From the NCBI GenBank assembly GCA_963714375.1, contig CAVQOG010000008.1:186001-250000 (forward strand): a DNA stretch of 64,000 bases, in the 5' to 3' direction. The position numbers were made by a program, and so were the translations under genes. This document shows, piece by piece, positions 23,370-32,383 of this stretch. The notes beneath the pieces were generated by a model, which was given only the letters and a program-made list of their open reading frames with translations, searched no databases and was not told the DNA's origin. Position 1 is the first letter of the stretch; the number at the start of each line of letters is the position of its first letter. Source of the DNA: UBA5794 sp963714375. Its GTDB lineage: Bacteria > Actinomycetota > Acidimicrobiia > Spongiisociales > UBA5794.

Positions 23370-24148
23370 CTCGATTGTTGGTACGTTGCAAATTCGTCTG
23401 TCAGGAGCTTTCGGGTTGAGTTTCCCATACGAACGTAGAAGTCCGCCGTTCTCTGGCCTTTTGGTTCATTGACGAACACCGGCTGGGACGCTGGCTCCAC
23501 TCCGATGACGACGACTTGTTCATCTCCGGCTGGTGCGAATCTTGTTGACAGAAACGCCAACGCAGGCTTTCCAAGGGTTACCTCAAGAAAGTCGTTGATC
23601 CAAAGCTCATAGCGGTCGAGATCAGGTTCCTTCATGAGGGACAGGTCGTGGGACAGCCCTATGGGGGTGCCATCATCGTCCACTCCAATGATCAGCGTGC
23701 CTCCCTCAGCATTGAGGAATCCTGCCACGGTCTTGGCGATCGCGAGTTCGATCCGATCGTCTCGTTCGCGCGTGTGCAGATTCCATCGAGCAGTGGACTT
23801 GAACTCCACCGAGGAGGACTCACCGGCGCGAAGGATTGCTGTCACGGATGTGTCCGGCACCGGCGTACCCGAGCGCAGGTGGAACTTGTTGCCTACGAAC
23901 TCGGCAATTCCGATGACGATGATTGACCCTCCCACTCCACCGACGATGGAAGCTGGTCCAAGATCACCGATACTTCGGGAGCCTGCAATCATGTTCACCA
24001 AGACACTGCCAACACCGGCGCCAGCGATACCGATCAGCGTTGTTTCAGCAAGTGTGAACCCCTGCGGTCCCGGTATGAGAAACCGCGCGGCGCTTCCGAA
24101 TGCGAGTCCAGCCACCAGCATTCCGAAGATGAGGAGGCTCGTTTCCAT
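23360..24148 (-). CDS. GlsB-like membrane domain fused to an AlbA_2/Schlafen domain
   Basis: The 262-residue product has two parts. Residues 1-85 form three hydrophobic helices with small-residue spacing and the segments FGSAARFLIPGPQGFTL and GIAGAGVGSVLVN, as in the YeaQ/YmgE/GlsB transglycosylase-associated family. Residues about 105-260 carry an AlbA_2 (SLFN) domain: LRAGESSSVEFKST, IAKTVAGFLNAEGGTLIIGVDDDGTPIGL, then a C-terminal strand region ending in an ADFYVRMGNST motif. AlbA_2 domains bind nucleotides or nucleic acids. A membrane-anchored combination is unusual and its function is unknown. A TATCCT box lies 8 nt before the ATG. Confidence 0.82.
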   Translation of the reverse strand: METSLLIFGMLVAGLAFGSAARFLIPGPQGFTLAETTLIGIAGAGVGSVLVNMIAGSRSIGDLGPASIVGGVGGSIIVIGIAEFVGNKFHLRSGTPVPDTSVTAILRAGESSSVEFKSTARWNLHTRERDDRIELAIAKTVAGFLNAEGGTLIIGVDDDGTPIGLSHDLSLMKEPDLDRYELWINDFLEVTLGKPALAFLSTRFAPAGDEQVVVIGVEPASQPVFVNEPKGQRTADFYVRMGNSTRKLLTDEFATYQQSRWK

Positions 24149-24156
24149 GGATCTTG

Positions 24157-24162
24157 AGGATA
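24157..24162 (-). promoter_or_regulatory. -10 box for the GlsB-AlbA fusion gene
   Basis: TATCCT on the minus strand ends 8 nt before the ATG at 24148. Confidence 0.5.
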
Positions 24163-24178
24163 CCGGTTGCTCGATGTC

Positions 24179-24244
24179 GACCGAAGGTCAAACGAATTGT
24201 GACCGAAGGTCAAACGGATTGTGACCGAAGGTCAAACGAATTCG
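24179..24244. repeat. Three tandem 22-nt repeats overlapping the purM 3' end
   Basis: Three copies starting at 24179, 24201 and 24223, each opening with GACCGAAGGTC (a small inverted repeat GACC-GAA-GGTC) and continuing AAACG. The third copy supplies the purM stop codon and its last residues; the period is 22 nt, unlike the heptamer tracts. Confidence 0.9.
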
Positions 24245-25248
24245 ACGCCTCGCGTACCTGCGGTGATTTCGCCGATCGGAACGGCGTCGAGGTCGCTCGT
24301 CTCCATCGCCTTGAGCGTGGCATCGACATCGTCGGCACCGACTATCGCGACGAAACCAATTCCCATGTTGAACGCTCGAAACATCTCACCGAGGGGGACA
24401 GATCCGAGACGCTGAAGAACGTCGAAGACGTGGGGAACCTCCCAGGCGAGGCGGTCGATGACCGCCCGAGTTCCTTCGGGAAGTACCCGAAGGACGTTGC
24501 CCGGTAGGCCGCCTCCTGTGATGTGGGCAAGTCCGTGTGGGCGTACGCGTGCAAGGAGGTTCAACACACCTGGCGCGTACACAACCGAAGGCTGGAGCAG
24601 CACCTGTGCCGTTGGTGTGGTGGTGTCGGGGAAGTCAGCGTCGAGAGGAAGGTGGCCAGCGACGATGGCTCGGATCAGGGAGAATCCGTTCGAACGAAGA
24701 TTCGGACTCTTGATTCCAACGATGACATCTCCGGCTTTCACATTTGCACTGTCCACTTCCTCGCCGAGTTCGACAATGCCGAGTGCGGTGGCAGACAGAT
24801 CAAACTGGTCGGCAGCCATCACTCCTGGGTGCTCGGCGGTTTCGCCACCGAGCACCGCGATGTCCGCTTCCGAGCAGGCATCACATATTGACTCAACAAG
24901 TATCTCGGCCCTGTCGACGTCGAGCGATCCCATGGCGATGTAGTTGGTGAGAGCGATCGGGGTGGCGCCTGCCGCGACGAGGTCGTCTGCAACCATGGCG
25001 ACAGCGTCGTATCCGAGGCCCTCGAGTAGGCCGGTCTGTCTGGCGATCTCGGCCTTCGTGCCAACCCCGTCGGTGCACATCATCAGCACTGGGTTCTTGT
25101 ACCCGACAGGAAGCTGAATGCCAGCAGCAAAGCCGCCAAACCCGCCGACGGCGTCATCGGTCCACGTCGCCATGACGCGCCAACCGATTCGTTCGATGAG
25201 TTCATCGGCAGCGTCGAGGTTCACTCCCGCCTTTTCGTAGTTCGTCAC
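24232..25248 (-). CDS. purM: Phosphoribosylformylglycinamidine cyclo-ligase
   Basis: PurM makes AIR from FGAM with ATP, step five of purine synthesis. The 338-residue product starts VTNYEKAGVN (GTG at 25248), and carries the family landmarks CTDGVGTKAEIA, MVADDLVAAGATPIALTNYIAMG, GGETAEHPGVM, and the C-terminal ITGGGLPGNVLRVLPEG. Length is normal. Only 10 nt separate it from the purF stop. The final codons and stop lie inside a 22-nt tandem repeat, so the C-terminus may have been altered by the repeat. Confidence 0.95.
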   Translation of the reverse strand: MTNYEKAGVNLDAADELIERIGWRVMATWTDDAVGGFGGFAAGIQLPVGYKNPVLMMCTDGVGTKAEIARQTGLLEGLGYDAVAMVADDLVAAGATPIALTNYIAMGSLDVDRAEILVESICDACSEADIAVLGGETAEHPGVMAADQFDLSATALGIVELGEEVDSANVKAGDVIVGIKSPNLRSNGFSLIRAIVAGHLPLDADFPDTTTPTAQVLLQPSVVYAPGVLNLLARVRPHGLAHITGGGLPGNVLRVLPEGTRAVIDRLAWEVPHVFDVLQRLGSVPLGEMFRAFNMGIGFVAIVGADDVDATLKAMETSDLDAVPIGEITAGTRGVEFV

Positions 25249-25258
25249 GTGTATGACC

Positions 25259-26704
25259 TCATGGCGTCCGCTCGAGAAGATACTTGCTGTCAGTCGTTGG
25301 CACGTTGGTTGGATAGTCCCCACTCAGGCACGCCGTACAGAATGCATCGGCATCTGTCCCCGTCGCCTCGATGAGCTTTTCGAGATCGAGGTATACCAAC
25401 GAATCGACTTCAAGCTGCGCAGCGATCTGGTCGACCGACCGGCTGGCGGCAAGGAGGGTCTCGCGGTCTCCGGTGTCCATTCCGTAGAAGCACGGCCAGC
25501 GGTAGGGCGGTGACGAGATCCGGAGGTGAACCTCTGACGCTCCCGCCTCCCGGACCATGGCGACGAGCTGTTTCGTGGTCGAGCCCCGAATGATCGAGTC
25601 ATCTACGAGGACGACTCGTTTGCCTTCGATGACTCCTGGCATCGCGTTGAGCTTCATACGTACGCCACGTTCGCGCATGGTCTGCGTGGGTTCGATGAAG
25701 GTCCGCCCGACATAGCGATTCTTTACGAGTCCATCGATGTACGGAATCCCAGACACGGCAGCAAACCCTTGTGCGGCAGGGATTCCGGATTCGGGAACGG
25801 GAACGGTGATATCGGCTTCCACGGGAGCTTGTTCCGCGAGGAGTCTTCCCATTCTCTGCCGTGTCGTGTGGATTGTCTGACCGAGGAGAATGGAGTCGGG
25901 TCGCGCAAAATACACGAACTCGAAGAGGCACAGGCTCGATGTGGGGTTCTCGAATGGGAAGTGGCTCGTGGGACCATGCTCATCGATCACGACCATTTCG
26001 CCAGGGCTGATTTGGCGTACGAATTCCGCCCCCACGATGTCGAGGGCTGCGGTTTCGGACGCAACCAGCCAGCTTGGGCCAAGTTTTCCGAGGCAGAGAG
26101 GTCGGAAGCCGTGTGGATCGCGGACGCCGACGAGTGTTGTGCGATCCATGACGGCGAGAGAAAAGGCACCCTCGAATGTGGGCAGAACTCTTGCAAGGGC
26201 ATCAACAAGGTCTGCGCCATCGTGAGACATCGCAGCGGAAATCGCGTCGGTCATGAGTTCCGAGTCCGTTGTCGAAACCCCTCCGTCCGTGGTCTGGGCA
26301 AGGTGAGCCGTGTTGGTCAGATTCCCGTTGTGGGCGAGCGCAATTCCGTTCGACCCGAGGTGGCGAAAGACGGGTTGGGAGTTCTCCCAACTGTTGGAGC
26401 CGGTCGTCGAGTATCTCGTGTGTCCGATGGCGAGCGAACCGGGCAAGCCGGCGAGTGTGGTCTCATCAAAGACTTGAGCCACCAGACCGAGGTCCTTGTA
26501 CACGGTGAGGTTGTCAGCGTCGCTGACCGCAATCCCGGCACTTTCCTGCCCCCGGTGTTGGAGAGCGAAGAGTCCGAAGTACGTGAGACGTGCAGCCTCA
26601 ATATCGGGACCGATGACACCAAAAACTCCACAGGCCTCGCCAGGACGGTCACTGCCAAGAGCAGATCGATCCAGCGTCGGAGAATCCAGCGGTTCTTCGG
26701 TCAC
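25259..26704 (-). CDS. purF: Amidophosphoribosyltransferase
   Basis: PurF commits PRPP to purine synthesis. The 481-residue product has a short propeptide (about 24 residues) ahead of the Ntn nucleophile Cys25 in EACGVFGV, glutaminase signatures (HRGQESAGIA, HTRYSTTGSN, AHNGNLTN), and the PRPP loop VVLVDDSIIRGST. Cysteines in SSLCLF, RWPCFYG and FCTACLSGDYP match the [4Fe-4S] ligands of the Bacillus-type oxygen-sensitive enzyme. The GTG start lies 7 nt after a TACACT box, which suggests a promoter of its own inside the end of the rhomboid gene. Confidence 0.96.
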   Translation of the reverse strand: MTEEPLDSPTLDRSALGSDRPGEACGVFGVIGPDIEAARLTYFGLFALQHRGQESAGIAVSDADNLTVYKDLGLVAQVFDETTLAGLPGSLAIGHTRYSTTGSNSWENSQPVFRHLGSNGIALAHNGNLTNTAHLAQTTDGGVSTTDSELMTDAISAAMSHDGADLVDALARVLPTFEGAFSLAVMDRTTLVGVRDPHGFRPLCLGKLGPSWLVASETAALDIVGAEFVRQISPGEMVVIDEHGPTSHFPFENPTSSLCLFEFVYFARPDSILLGQTIHTTRQRMGRLLAEQAPVEADITVPVPESGIPAAQGFAAVSGIPYIDGLVKNRYVGRTFIEPTQTMRERGVRMKLNAMPGVIEGKRVVLVDDSIIRGSTTKQLVAMVREAGASEVHLRISSPPYRWPCFYGMDTGDRETLLAASRSVDQIAAQLEVDSLVYLDLEKLIEATGTDADAFCTACLSGDYPTNVPTTDSKYLLERTP

Positions 26705-26711
26705 GAAGGCA

Positions 26712-26740
26712 AGTGTACCGGTGGTCGGAACTGCGTCATA
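26712..26740 (-). promoter_or_regulatory. Promoter of purF-purM
   Basis: On the minus strand TATGAC, 17 nt, TACACT (26717-26712), then 7 nt to the GTG start. It overlaps the end of the rhomboid gene. Confidence 0.6.
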
Positions 26741-27578
26741 TCACCAAGAACGCGGCCACCGTCACGGCGATGATCACGGCGACGCCGATGGCTGTACGAA
26801 TTGATCTTGCATTTCGCTTGCCAACCGCAAAGACCGACCACAACGCAGCGATGCCCACACCAGCGATGAAGCCGCCGAGGTGCCCATACCAGTCGATTCC
26901 CGGCACAAGAAAGGGCAGCGCGATGTTGATCGCCATGAGGAATCCGAGCTGATTGAACATGGCACGACCACCGGGGGAATGGCGCATCTTCCATGCAACA
27001 AACATCCAGGCACCGAACAGCCCAAAGATGGCTCCTGATGCTCCCACGGAGATACCAACATCCCCGAGTGCTGCCGATAGGAGCCCGCCAGCTCCTGCCG
27101 CGGCGAGGTACAGCGACGCAAAGGCCGGACTTCCGACTTGTTGTTCGAGACGCGGTCCAAAGATGTACAGCGCGTACATGTTGAAGGCCAGGTGCATGAG
27201 CCCACCATGAAGGAGTGCCACGGTGAAGATCCGGTACACCTCCGGTTGGAAACCGGTGTCACCTGGGCGAATCAGGGCAAGATTCTCAACAAGCCATCGC
27301 TCGATTTCGGGTGAGACGAAACCGAGGAGATAGATCCCGGACGTGATCGCAATGATCGCCATGGAAACGGGAGCTGTGGCGAACGCCGGGCTCGCCGTCA
27401 GTGAACGGGCGTGGACCACCCGAGCTCGTGGATCACTTTTGGCACAGTCGGGGCACTTCTGGCCGACCGATGCATCGCGGCTGCATTCGACGCAGATCGG
27501 CTTGTCGCACGTCGTGCACGAAAGACGCGTTGGCCGGTCTGGATGCCGGTAGCAAGTGGTTGCGGTCGCGTCGGTCAC
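26736..27578 (-). CDS. Rhomboid intramembrane protease with N-terminal zinc finger
   Basis: The 280-residue protein starts (GTG 27578) with a B-box-like cysteine cluster: TCYRHPDRPTRLSC, CDKPICVEC and QKCPDC. Six transmembrane helices follow. The catalytic dyad is visible as Ser in GASGAIFGLFG and His in YGHLGGFIAGV; the helix-2 motif HGGLMHLAFNMYAL is also conserved. Rhomboids cleave transmembrane substrates within the membrane. The zinc finger before the first helix is common in actinobacterial members. The gene sits between purine genes without an evident link to them. Confidence 0.92.
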   Translation of the reverse strand: MTDATATTCYRHPDRPTRLSCTTCDKPICVECSRDASVGQKCPDCAKSDPRARVVHARSLTASPAFATAPVSMAIIAITSGIYLLGFVSPEIERWLVENLALIRPGDTGFQPEVYRIFTVALLHGGLMHLAFNMYALYIFGPRLEQQVGSPAFASLYLAAAGAGGLLSAALGDVGISVGASGAIFGLFGAWMFVAWKMRHSPGGRAMFNQLGFLMAINIALPFLVPGIDWYGHLGGFIAGVGIAALWSVFAVGKRNARSIRTAIGVAVIIAVTVAAFLVI

Positions 27579-27617
27579 CCCGCAACGGTAACGACGACCA
27601 ACGCAAACAACACCCAG

Positions 27618-27653
27618 CGCGTACCCAGGGTATGAACCCACCGTAAAGGTGGG
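27618..27653. repeat. Half copy of the CGCGTACCCAGGGT element, copy 3
   Basis: Only the left arm CGCGTACCCAGGGT is present; it is followed by an unrelated small hairpin CCCACC-GTAAA-GGTGGG at 27637-27653. It lies upstream of the rhomboid gene. Confidence 0.75.
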
Positions 27654-27743
27654 CTACAGCCCACAGAACGAGTGAGATGGTGAACAATGTCGGAACCTTG
27701 ACCGAGATTCACACGATCCGTCTACCTACCGTGGGTCGCTTCA

Positions 27744-27749
27744 TAGGCT
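27744..27749 (+). promoter_or_regulatory. Leaderless -10 box for the DUF3179 gene
   Basis: TAGGCT ends 7 nt before the GTG at 27757. Confidence 0.55.
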
Positions 27750-27756
27750 GGCCAGC

Positions 27757-29226
27757 GTGTCGAAGACATCTGCGATCATCGTCGGAGCGCTCGTCGCCAT
27801 CATCGCGGTGGCGTGCACAAGCGCGGAGACCGACGGCTCAACCGTTCCACCGCGCACGACTGCGCCGTCGGTAGCTGAAGTAAGTGAGGGCGTTGCAATC
27901 CCACCCGCTGAGGGCGCTGCGCTGCGCAACCAATATGGCTATGAGTTCCCACCAGCACCCTCCCATTCCGACGGTCCGGTGAGCAGTGAATTGGCAGAGG
28001 CATTTGACATCATCTTTGGGAGCTATGCCGCGGGTGTCGATCCTCCGGTTGAGGTGTTCCAGACGGTCGGCGCATCCGGGGATCCCCGAGTCATGTGGCT
28101 GCTCTCGGACGTTCTGCGATTCGTTGGATCGAGTCGGGCCCGAAACGCGGCAATTGAGGCGTTTGACGACCTGTCGGGTACCAATCTCTACGACGATCCT
28201 GTTACGGACCGCAGTCTTTGGCAATCGCTGACCGACCATCTCATTGCGTGGGATGTCGACGCGCCGCCGGGATATGTCGATTGGAAGGCACAGATCTTCC
28301 TCTTGGTCGAACCGCGATGGCAGCCGTTCTTCGATGATGTCGACACGACCATCGACTGGAGACATGTGAGCTGGGGCGGCGTGCTGATCGACGATCGCCC
28401 GCTCGGTACGACCGTGGGCTGTGTCGGTGGATGCATCCCCGCCCTCGACGATCCAGCGGTAACCGACGCAGCTGGTGGGAGCTGGTACCCCGATGAGGAG
28501 CTCGTGTTCGGAGTCACGATCAACGGTGAGTCACGGGCGTATCCAAAGAACATCATGGAGATCCACGAGATGGTGAACGACACACTTGGAGGGCACAGGC
28601 TCGGCATCCCGTACTGCACGCTGTGTGGATCGGCACAGGCATACCTCACCGATGCCGTCCCCAGTGGCGTTAGGGAACCAGTGCTCCGCACATCGGGCCT
28701 GTTGTCACGTTCCAACAAGGTGATGTACGACCTCAACACGTTCTCGATCATTGACACCTTTACCGGCACAGCGCTGTCCGGTCCGCTGCGCGAAGCTGGG
28801 TTCACCCTTGATCAGACTTCGGTCGTCACGTCGACATGGGGTGATTGGAAGCGGGCGAACCCCGACACGACGATCGTCGCCGAGGACGGCGGAATCGGGA
28901 GGGCCTACGATCTCGATCCACTCGGCACGCGAGACGACAACGGCCCGATCTTCCCGATCGGCAACGTCGACGAGCGTCTCCCCGTCCAAGAGAAGGTGCT
29001 TGGGGTGATCGCTGACGATGGGACACCGATTGCCTTTCCTGTTGTTGCAGCGAGAGCGGCGATTGATGCAGGCCGGTCAGTCCAATTGAACGGGATCACC
29101 CTTCACCCAGACGGCTCCGGTCTCAGAGGAACGACATCCGACGGATCAGATGCGATCGGCCACGAAGCGTTCTGGTTCGCCTGGAGCCAGTTCTACCCCG
29201 ACACGGTGGTGTGGTTGGCTCCGTAG
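27757..29226 (+). CDS. DUF3179-domain lipoprotein
   Basis: The 489-residue product starts at a GTG with a signal peptide and lipobox IAVAC near residue 20, a Pro/Thr linker, a helical region, and a DUF3179 domain in the C-terminal two thirds: VFGVTINGESRAYPKNIMEIHEMVNDTLGG, IPYCTLCGSAQAYL, SNKVMYDLNTFSIIDTFTG, and a final FWFAWSQFYPDTVVW. The CxxC-like YCTLCGS segment is characteristic of the family. Its function is unknown; it is extracytoplasmic and lipid-anchored. The gene is on the opposite strand to the surrounding purine genes. Confidence 0.9.
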   Translation: MSKTSAIIVGALVAIIAVACTSAETDGSTVPPRTTAPSVAEVSEGVAIPPAEGAALRNQYGYEFPPAPSHSDGPVSSELAEAFDIIFGSYAAGVDPPVEVFQTVGASGDPRVMWLLSDVLRFVGSSRARNAAIEAFDDLSGTNLYDDPVTDRSLWQSLTDHLIAWDVDAPPGYVDWKAQIFLLVEPRWQPFFDDVDTTIDWRHVSWGGVLIDDRPLGTTVGCVGGCIPALDDPAVTDAAGGSWYPDEELVFGVTINGESRAYPKNIMEIHEMVNDTLGGHRLGIPYCTLCGSAQAYLTDAVPSGVREPVLRTSGLLSRSNKVMYDLNTFSIIDTFTGTALSGPLREAGFTLDQTSVVTSTWGDWKRANPDTTIVAEDGGIGRAYDLDPLGTRDDNGPIFPIGNVDERLPVQEKVLGVIADDGTPIAFPVVAARAAIDAGRSVQLNGITLHPDGSGLRGTTSDGSDAIGHEAFWFAWSQFYPDTVVWLAP

Positions 29227-29246
29227 ACCTTTGACCGGCGGTAGCG

Positions 29247-29432
29247 CTACGACTTGTTCCTGTCGATCACCAACCACACGAGTGAGCAGATGACTACGAG
29301 CGCCGCACCGGTGAAGCTCCCGAACGCAGACGCTGTCTCGCGATCGGTGGAAGCCAGCCAGATCCAATGCACGCCTGCGAGAACGACAAGAACCAATCCA
29401 ACGGCCAGCAGTCTGTGCGGTCGTGACGCCAT
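29247..29432 (-). CDS. Small two-helix membrane protein
   Basis: A 61-residue protein with two transmembrane helices (LLAVGLVLVVLAGVHWIWL and GAALVVICSLVWLVI) and short charged ends. An AAGGAG site lies 9 nt before the ATG at 29432; an upstream in-frame GTG at 29450 is a weaker alternative. No family is recognised. It lies between the end of purL and the end of DUF3179, convergent with the latter. Confidence 0.65.
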   Translation of the reverse strand: MASRPHRLLAVGLVLVVLAGVHWIWLASTDRETASAFGSFTGAALVVICSLVWLVIDRNKS

Positions 29433-29534
29433 GTCCTGGGGCTCCTTCACGGTCGGGATGTGAATTGGTTGGTCCGACGATAATCCATGTATGCGCCGGT
29501 CCGATTTGGTCGCGCCGACCCGGAGCGTTCTCCT

Positions 29535-31694
29535 TCAGCGAATCCGACGTGGGATGGCGTTGGCCCACACAGCGCGAGCTTCTGAGATGCTGATGTTTCC
29601 TGCCGATCCGAAATCGATCGTTGAGCCGCCCATCATGCCGATCCGCTGATGAGGTACAGCTGCCTCAAGGTGGGCACTGTACGTGATCGCAAGGAATCGG
29701 AGCGGAGTCTCATCGAGCAAATCGGCTGTCGAGAGTCCGTCGACCGAGATGCCGAGGTCCGACTTGATGGCGATTTCTGTGAGGGCGACGGCAAGTCCAC
29801 CGGTTGATATGTCGTGCAACACAGCTGTCGTCGGCGCCAGCTCGGTTGCTAAATCGATGCTGCTCCTGGCTGCTTCTCCATCGACCTCGATCGGGCGCCC
29901 ACGAAGCTTCTGGTGGATGATCCGGTCATACGCTGAACCTGCAAAGTCGCCCTGGCAAGAGTCGCCCACCAACCAGATCGTCATGCCGTCCTTGGCTCGG
30001 TCAAGCCGAGGTGGAAACTGGGGCATGGGGTCGCAGAAGCCAAGCATTCCGACGACTGGTGCCGGGTAGATGTCGACTCCGTCGGTCTGGTTGTAGAACG
30101 AGACGTTGCCACCAATGACCGGCAGATCAAGCGCCTCGCATGCTGCGGCCATTCCTTCAACAGATTCGATGAACTGCCACATGACTTCAGGGTTCTCCGG
30201 CGATCCGAAGTTGAGATTGTCGACGACGGCGTACGGGGCAGCACCCGTCATGGCGACGTTGAGCGCTGCTTCGAAGACAATGCGTTCCGATGCTCGACGC
30301 GGGTCAAGCCATGTCCTGTGCGCATCACCGTCGGTTGAAACAGCAAGCCCCTTGCTTGTTCCCTTGATGCGCATGAGAGACGCGTTGTGGCCGGGTTCGA
30401 TGACGGTATTGAGAAACAGCATGTGGTCGTATTGATCCGATATCCACGAGCGGTCCCCGACAGCAGGATCGTCGAGTAGCTGTCGTAGCGCATCAGTGAT
30501 ATCGCCGTCTGGGGGAGGGACCGGTGAATCCGCCCAGATCTCATCGAGATAGGTTGGTCGTTGTGCGGGGCGGTCATACTTTGGCGCATCGTCGGCGAGC
30601 GAGGCAGCCGGAACGTCGGCGACGAGCTCACCTTTGGCGTACACCTTGAGTTGTGGTCCTTCGGTGACGGTACCGATGACGGACGCTGCGATCTCCCACT
30701 TGGCGATGAGGTCCAGGACTTCAGCTTCGTTGTGTGGTGTCACGATCGCGAGCATGCGCTCCTGGGATTCAGACATCAGGATTTCACCCGGCGCCATGTC
30801 GTGTTCCCGCACATGTACGCGTTCAAGGTCGACGTCCATGCCCAATCCACCGTTGCCAGCTACCTCGGATGTTGCACACGAGATACCTGCAGCGCCGAGA
30901 TCTTGGATAGCGACGACCAGTCCACGATCGTAAAGTTCGAGGCAGGCCTCGATCAGCTTCTTCTCCTCGAACGGATCGCCGATCTGAACGTTCGGCCGCT
31001 TCTCCTCGTCGCCCTTCTCGAACGACGCTGAGGCGAGGATCGACGCGCCGCCGATGCCGTCGCGACCGGTGGCGTTTCCGAGCAGAATCGCCTTGTTCCC
31101 GACACCCGAGGCAGCCGAAAGAACAAGCTGTTCCCTTTTGAGGAGACCGAGTGCCATCACGTTGACGAGTGGGTTCTTCGAGAAGCAATCGGCGAATTCG
31201 ACCTCGCCGCCGAGCGTCGGGACTCCGACGGCGTTTCCGTATCCCGCGATGCCTGAGACAACGCCCTCGAAGAGGTACCGGTTGTGGGGGTCGTCAAGGG
31301 GCCCGAAGCGAAGCGGATCCCACACTGCTACGGGTCGCGCACCCATCGTGAAGATGTCGCGCAGGATGCCGCCGACCCCGGTTGCCGCGCCCTGATACGG
31401 CTCGACGAAGGAGGGATGGTTGTGGCTCTCAATGCGTAGTGCTGCAAGCCATCCATCGCCGAGATCAACGACGCCAGCATTCTCGCCAGGGCCTACGACG
31501 ACCCACGGCTGATCTGATCGAAACTTGCCGAGGTGCATCCGAGATGACTTGTAGGAGCAGTGCTCTGACCACATGACGGAATACATCGCCAGTTCCGCCG
31601 CCATTGGCTCGCGACCGAGAACCTCGACGACATGGTGATACTCGTTGTCGGTCATACCCAGTTGGATGTGGGCTGGCTGCTGTGTGGGTGTCAC
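29535..31694 (-). CDS. purL: Phosphoribosylformylglycinamidine synthase subunit PurL
   Basis: The 719-residue small-type PurL works with PurQ and PurS to make FGAM from FGAR, ATP and glutamine-derived ammonia. Landmarks include EHCSYKSSRMHL near the N-terminus, RIESHNHPSFVEPYQGAATGVGGILRDIFTMGARP, VGVPTLGGE, and AIQDLGAAGISCATSE. The GTG start overlaps the purQ stop as GTGA. A longer upstream open frame runs antisense-like across purQ and is not coding. It is the last gene of the purC-S-Q-L unit. Confidence 0.96.
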   Translation of the reverse strand: MTPTQQPAHIQLGMTDNEYHHVVEVLGREPMAAELAMYSVMWSEHCSYKSSRMHLGKFRSDQPWVVVGPGENAGVVDLGDGWLAALRIESHNHPSFVEPYQGAATGVGGILRDIFTMGARPVAVWDPLRFGPLDDPHNRYLFEGVVSGIAGYGNAVGVPTLGGEVEFADCFSKNPLVNVMALGLLKREQLVLSAASGVGNKAILLGNATGRDGIGGASILASASFEKGDEEKRPNVQIGDPFEEKKLIEACLELYDRGLVVAIQDLGAAGISCATSEVAGNGGLGMDVDLERVHVREHDMAPGEILMSESQERMLAIVTPHNEAEVLDLIAKWEIAASVIGTVTEGPQLKVYAKGELVADVPAASLADDAPKYDRPAQRPTYLDEIWADSPVPPPDGDITDALRQLLDDPAVGDRSWISDQYDHMLFLNTVIEPGHNASLMRIKGTSKGLAVSTDGDAHRTWLDPRRASERIVFEAALNVAMTGAAPYAVVDNLNFGSPENPEVMWQFIESVEGMAAACEALDLPVIGGNVSFYNQTDGVDIYPAPVVGMLGFCDPMPQFPPRLDRAKDGMTIWLVGDSCQGDFAGSAYDRIIHQKLRGRPIEVDGEAARSSIDLATELAPTTAVLHDISTGGLAVALTEIAIKSDLGISVDGLSTADLLDETPLRFLAITYSAHLEAAVPHQRIGMMGGSTIDFGSAGNISISEARAVWANAIPRRIR

Positions 31695-32383
31695 ACACGA
31701 ACCCTTCGAATGGATTCGACGAAACTCTCCATCATCACCAGGCCGTCGTCCGATCCGAGGATCGATTCGGATGCCCGCTCCGGATGTGGCATGAGGCCAG
31801 CCACGTTCCGGGCCGCGTTGGTGATACCAGCGATCGCACTGGTTGAGCCGTTCGGATTCGAATACTTGTCGGTCTCTCCTTCGGGATCGCAATACCGGAG
31901 AACGACCTCGCCTGCATCTTCGATCGCATCAATGTCAGTAGCAACGAACTGTCCCTCATACGAGTTGAGCGGGATTTTGAGCACTTGTCCGACGGTGGCG
32001 GCCGACGTCAGGATGCTGTTAGTGGATTCCACCCGGAGATACACCTGCTTGCAGATGAACTTCAGATCCCGATTGGCGATGAGGGCGCCGGGCAGGAGGC
32101 CAGCCTCACAAAGGATCTGGAACCCGTTGCAAATGCCAAGAATCGGCATACCAGATGCCGCAAGTCGTTCAACCTCGGCCATCACGGGCGAGAACCGTGC
32201 GATGGCACCGGTGCGGACGTAGTCGCCGTGTGCGAATCCTCCGGGGAGCACCACCCCTTCGGCCCCGGCGAGATCGGTTTCGGTGTGCCACACGATCTCG
32301 GGCTCGGCACCGACGAGCTTGAGAGCGTGTGCGATGTCGTGTTCGCAGTTCGTGCCTGGAAAGACGACAACAGCGATCGTCAT
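31691..32383 (-). CDS. purQ: Phosphoribosylformylglycinamidine synthase glutaminase subunit PurQ
   Basis: A class I glutamine amidotransferase of 230 residues that feeds ammonia to PurL. The nucleophile Cys is in LGICNGFQILCEAGLLPG, and the His-x-Glu pair in MPHPERASE. N-terminal FPGTNCEHDIAHAL and PGGFAHGDYVRTGAIA are family signatures. The start overlaps the purS stop by ATGA and the stop overlaps the purL start by GTGA, so expression of S, Q and L is tightly coupled as expected for a three-subunit complex. Confidence 0.96.
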   Translation of the reverse strand: MTIAVVVFPGTNCEHDIAHALKLVGAEPEIVWHTETDLAGAEGVVLPGGFAHGDYVRTGAIARFSPVMAEVERLAASGMPILGICNGFQILCEAGLLPGALIANRDLKFICKQVYLRVESTNSILTSAATVGQVLKIPLNSYEGQFVATDIDAIEDAGEVVLRYCDPEGETDKYSNPNGSTSAIAGITNAARNVAGLMPHPERASESILGSDDGLVMMESFVESIRRVRV

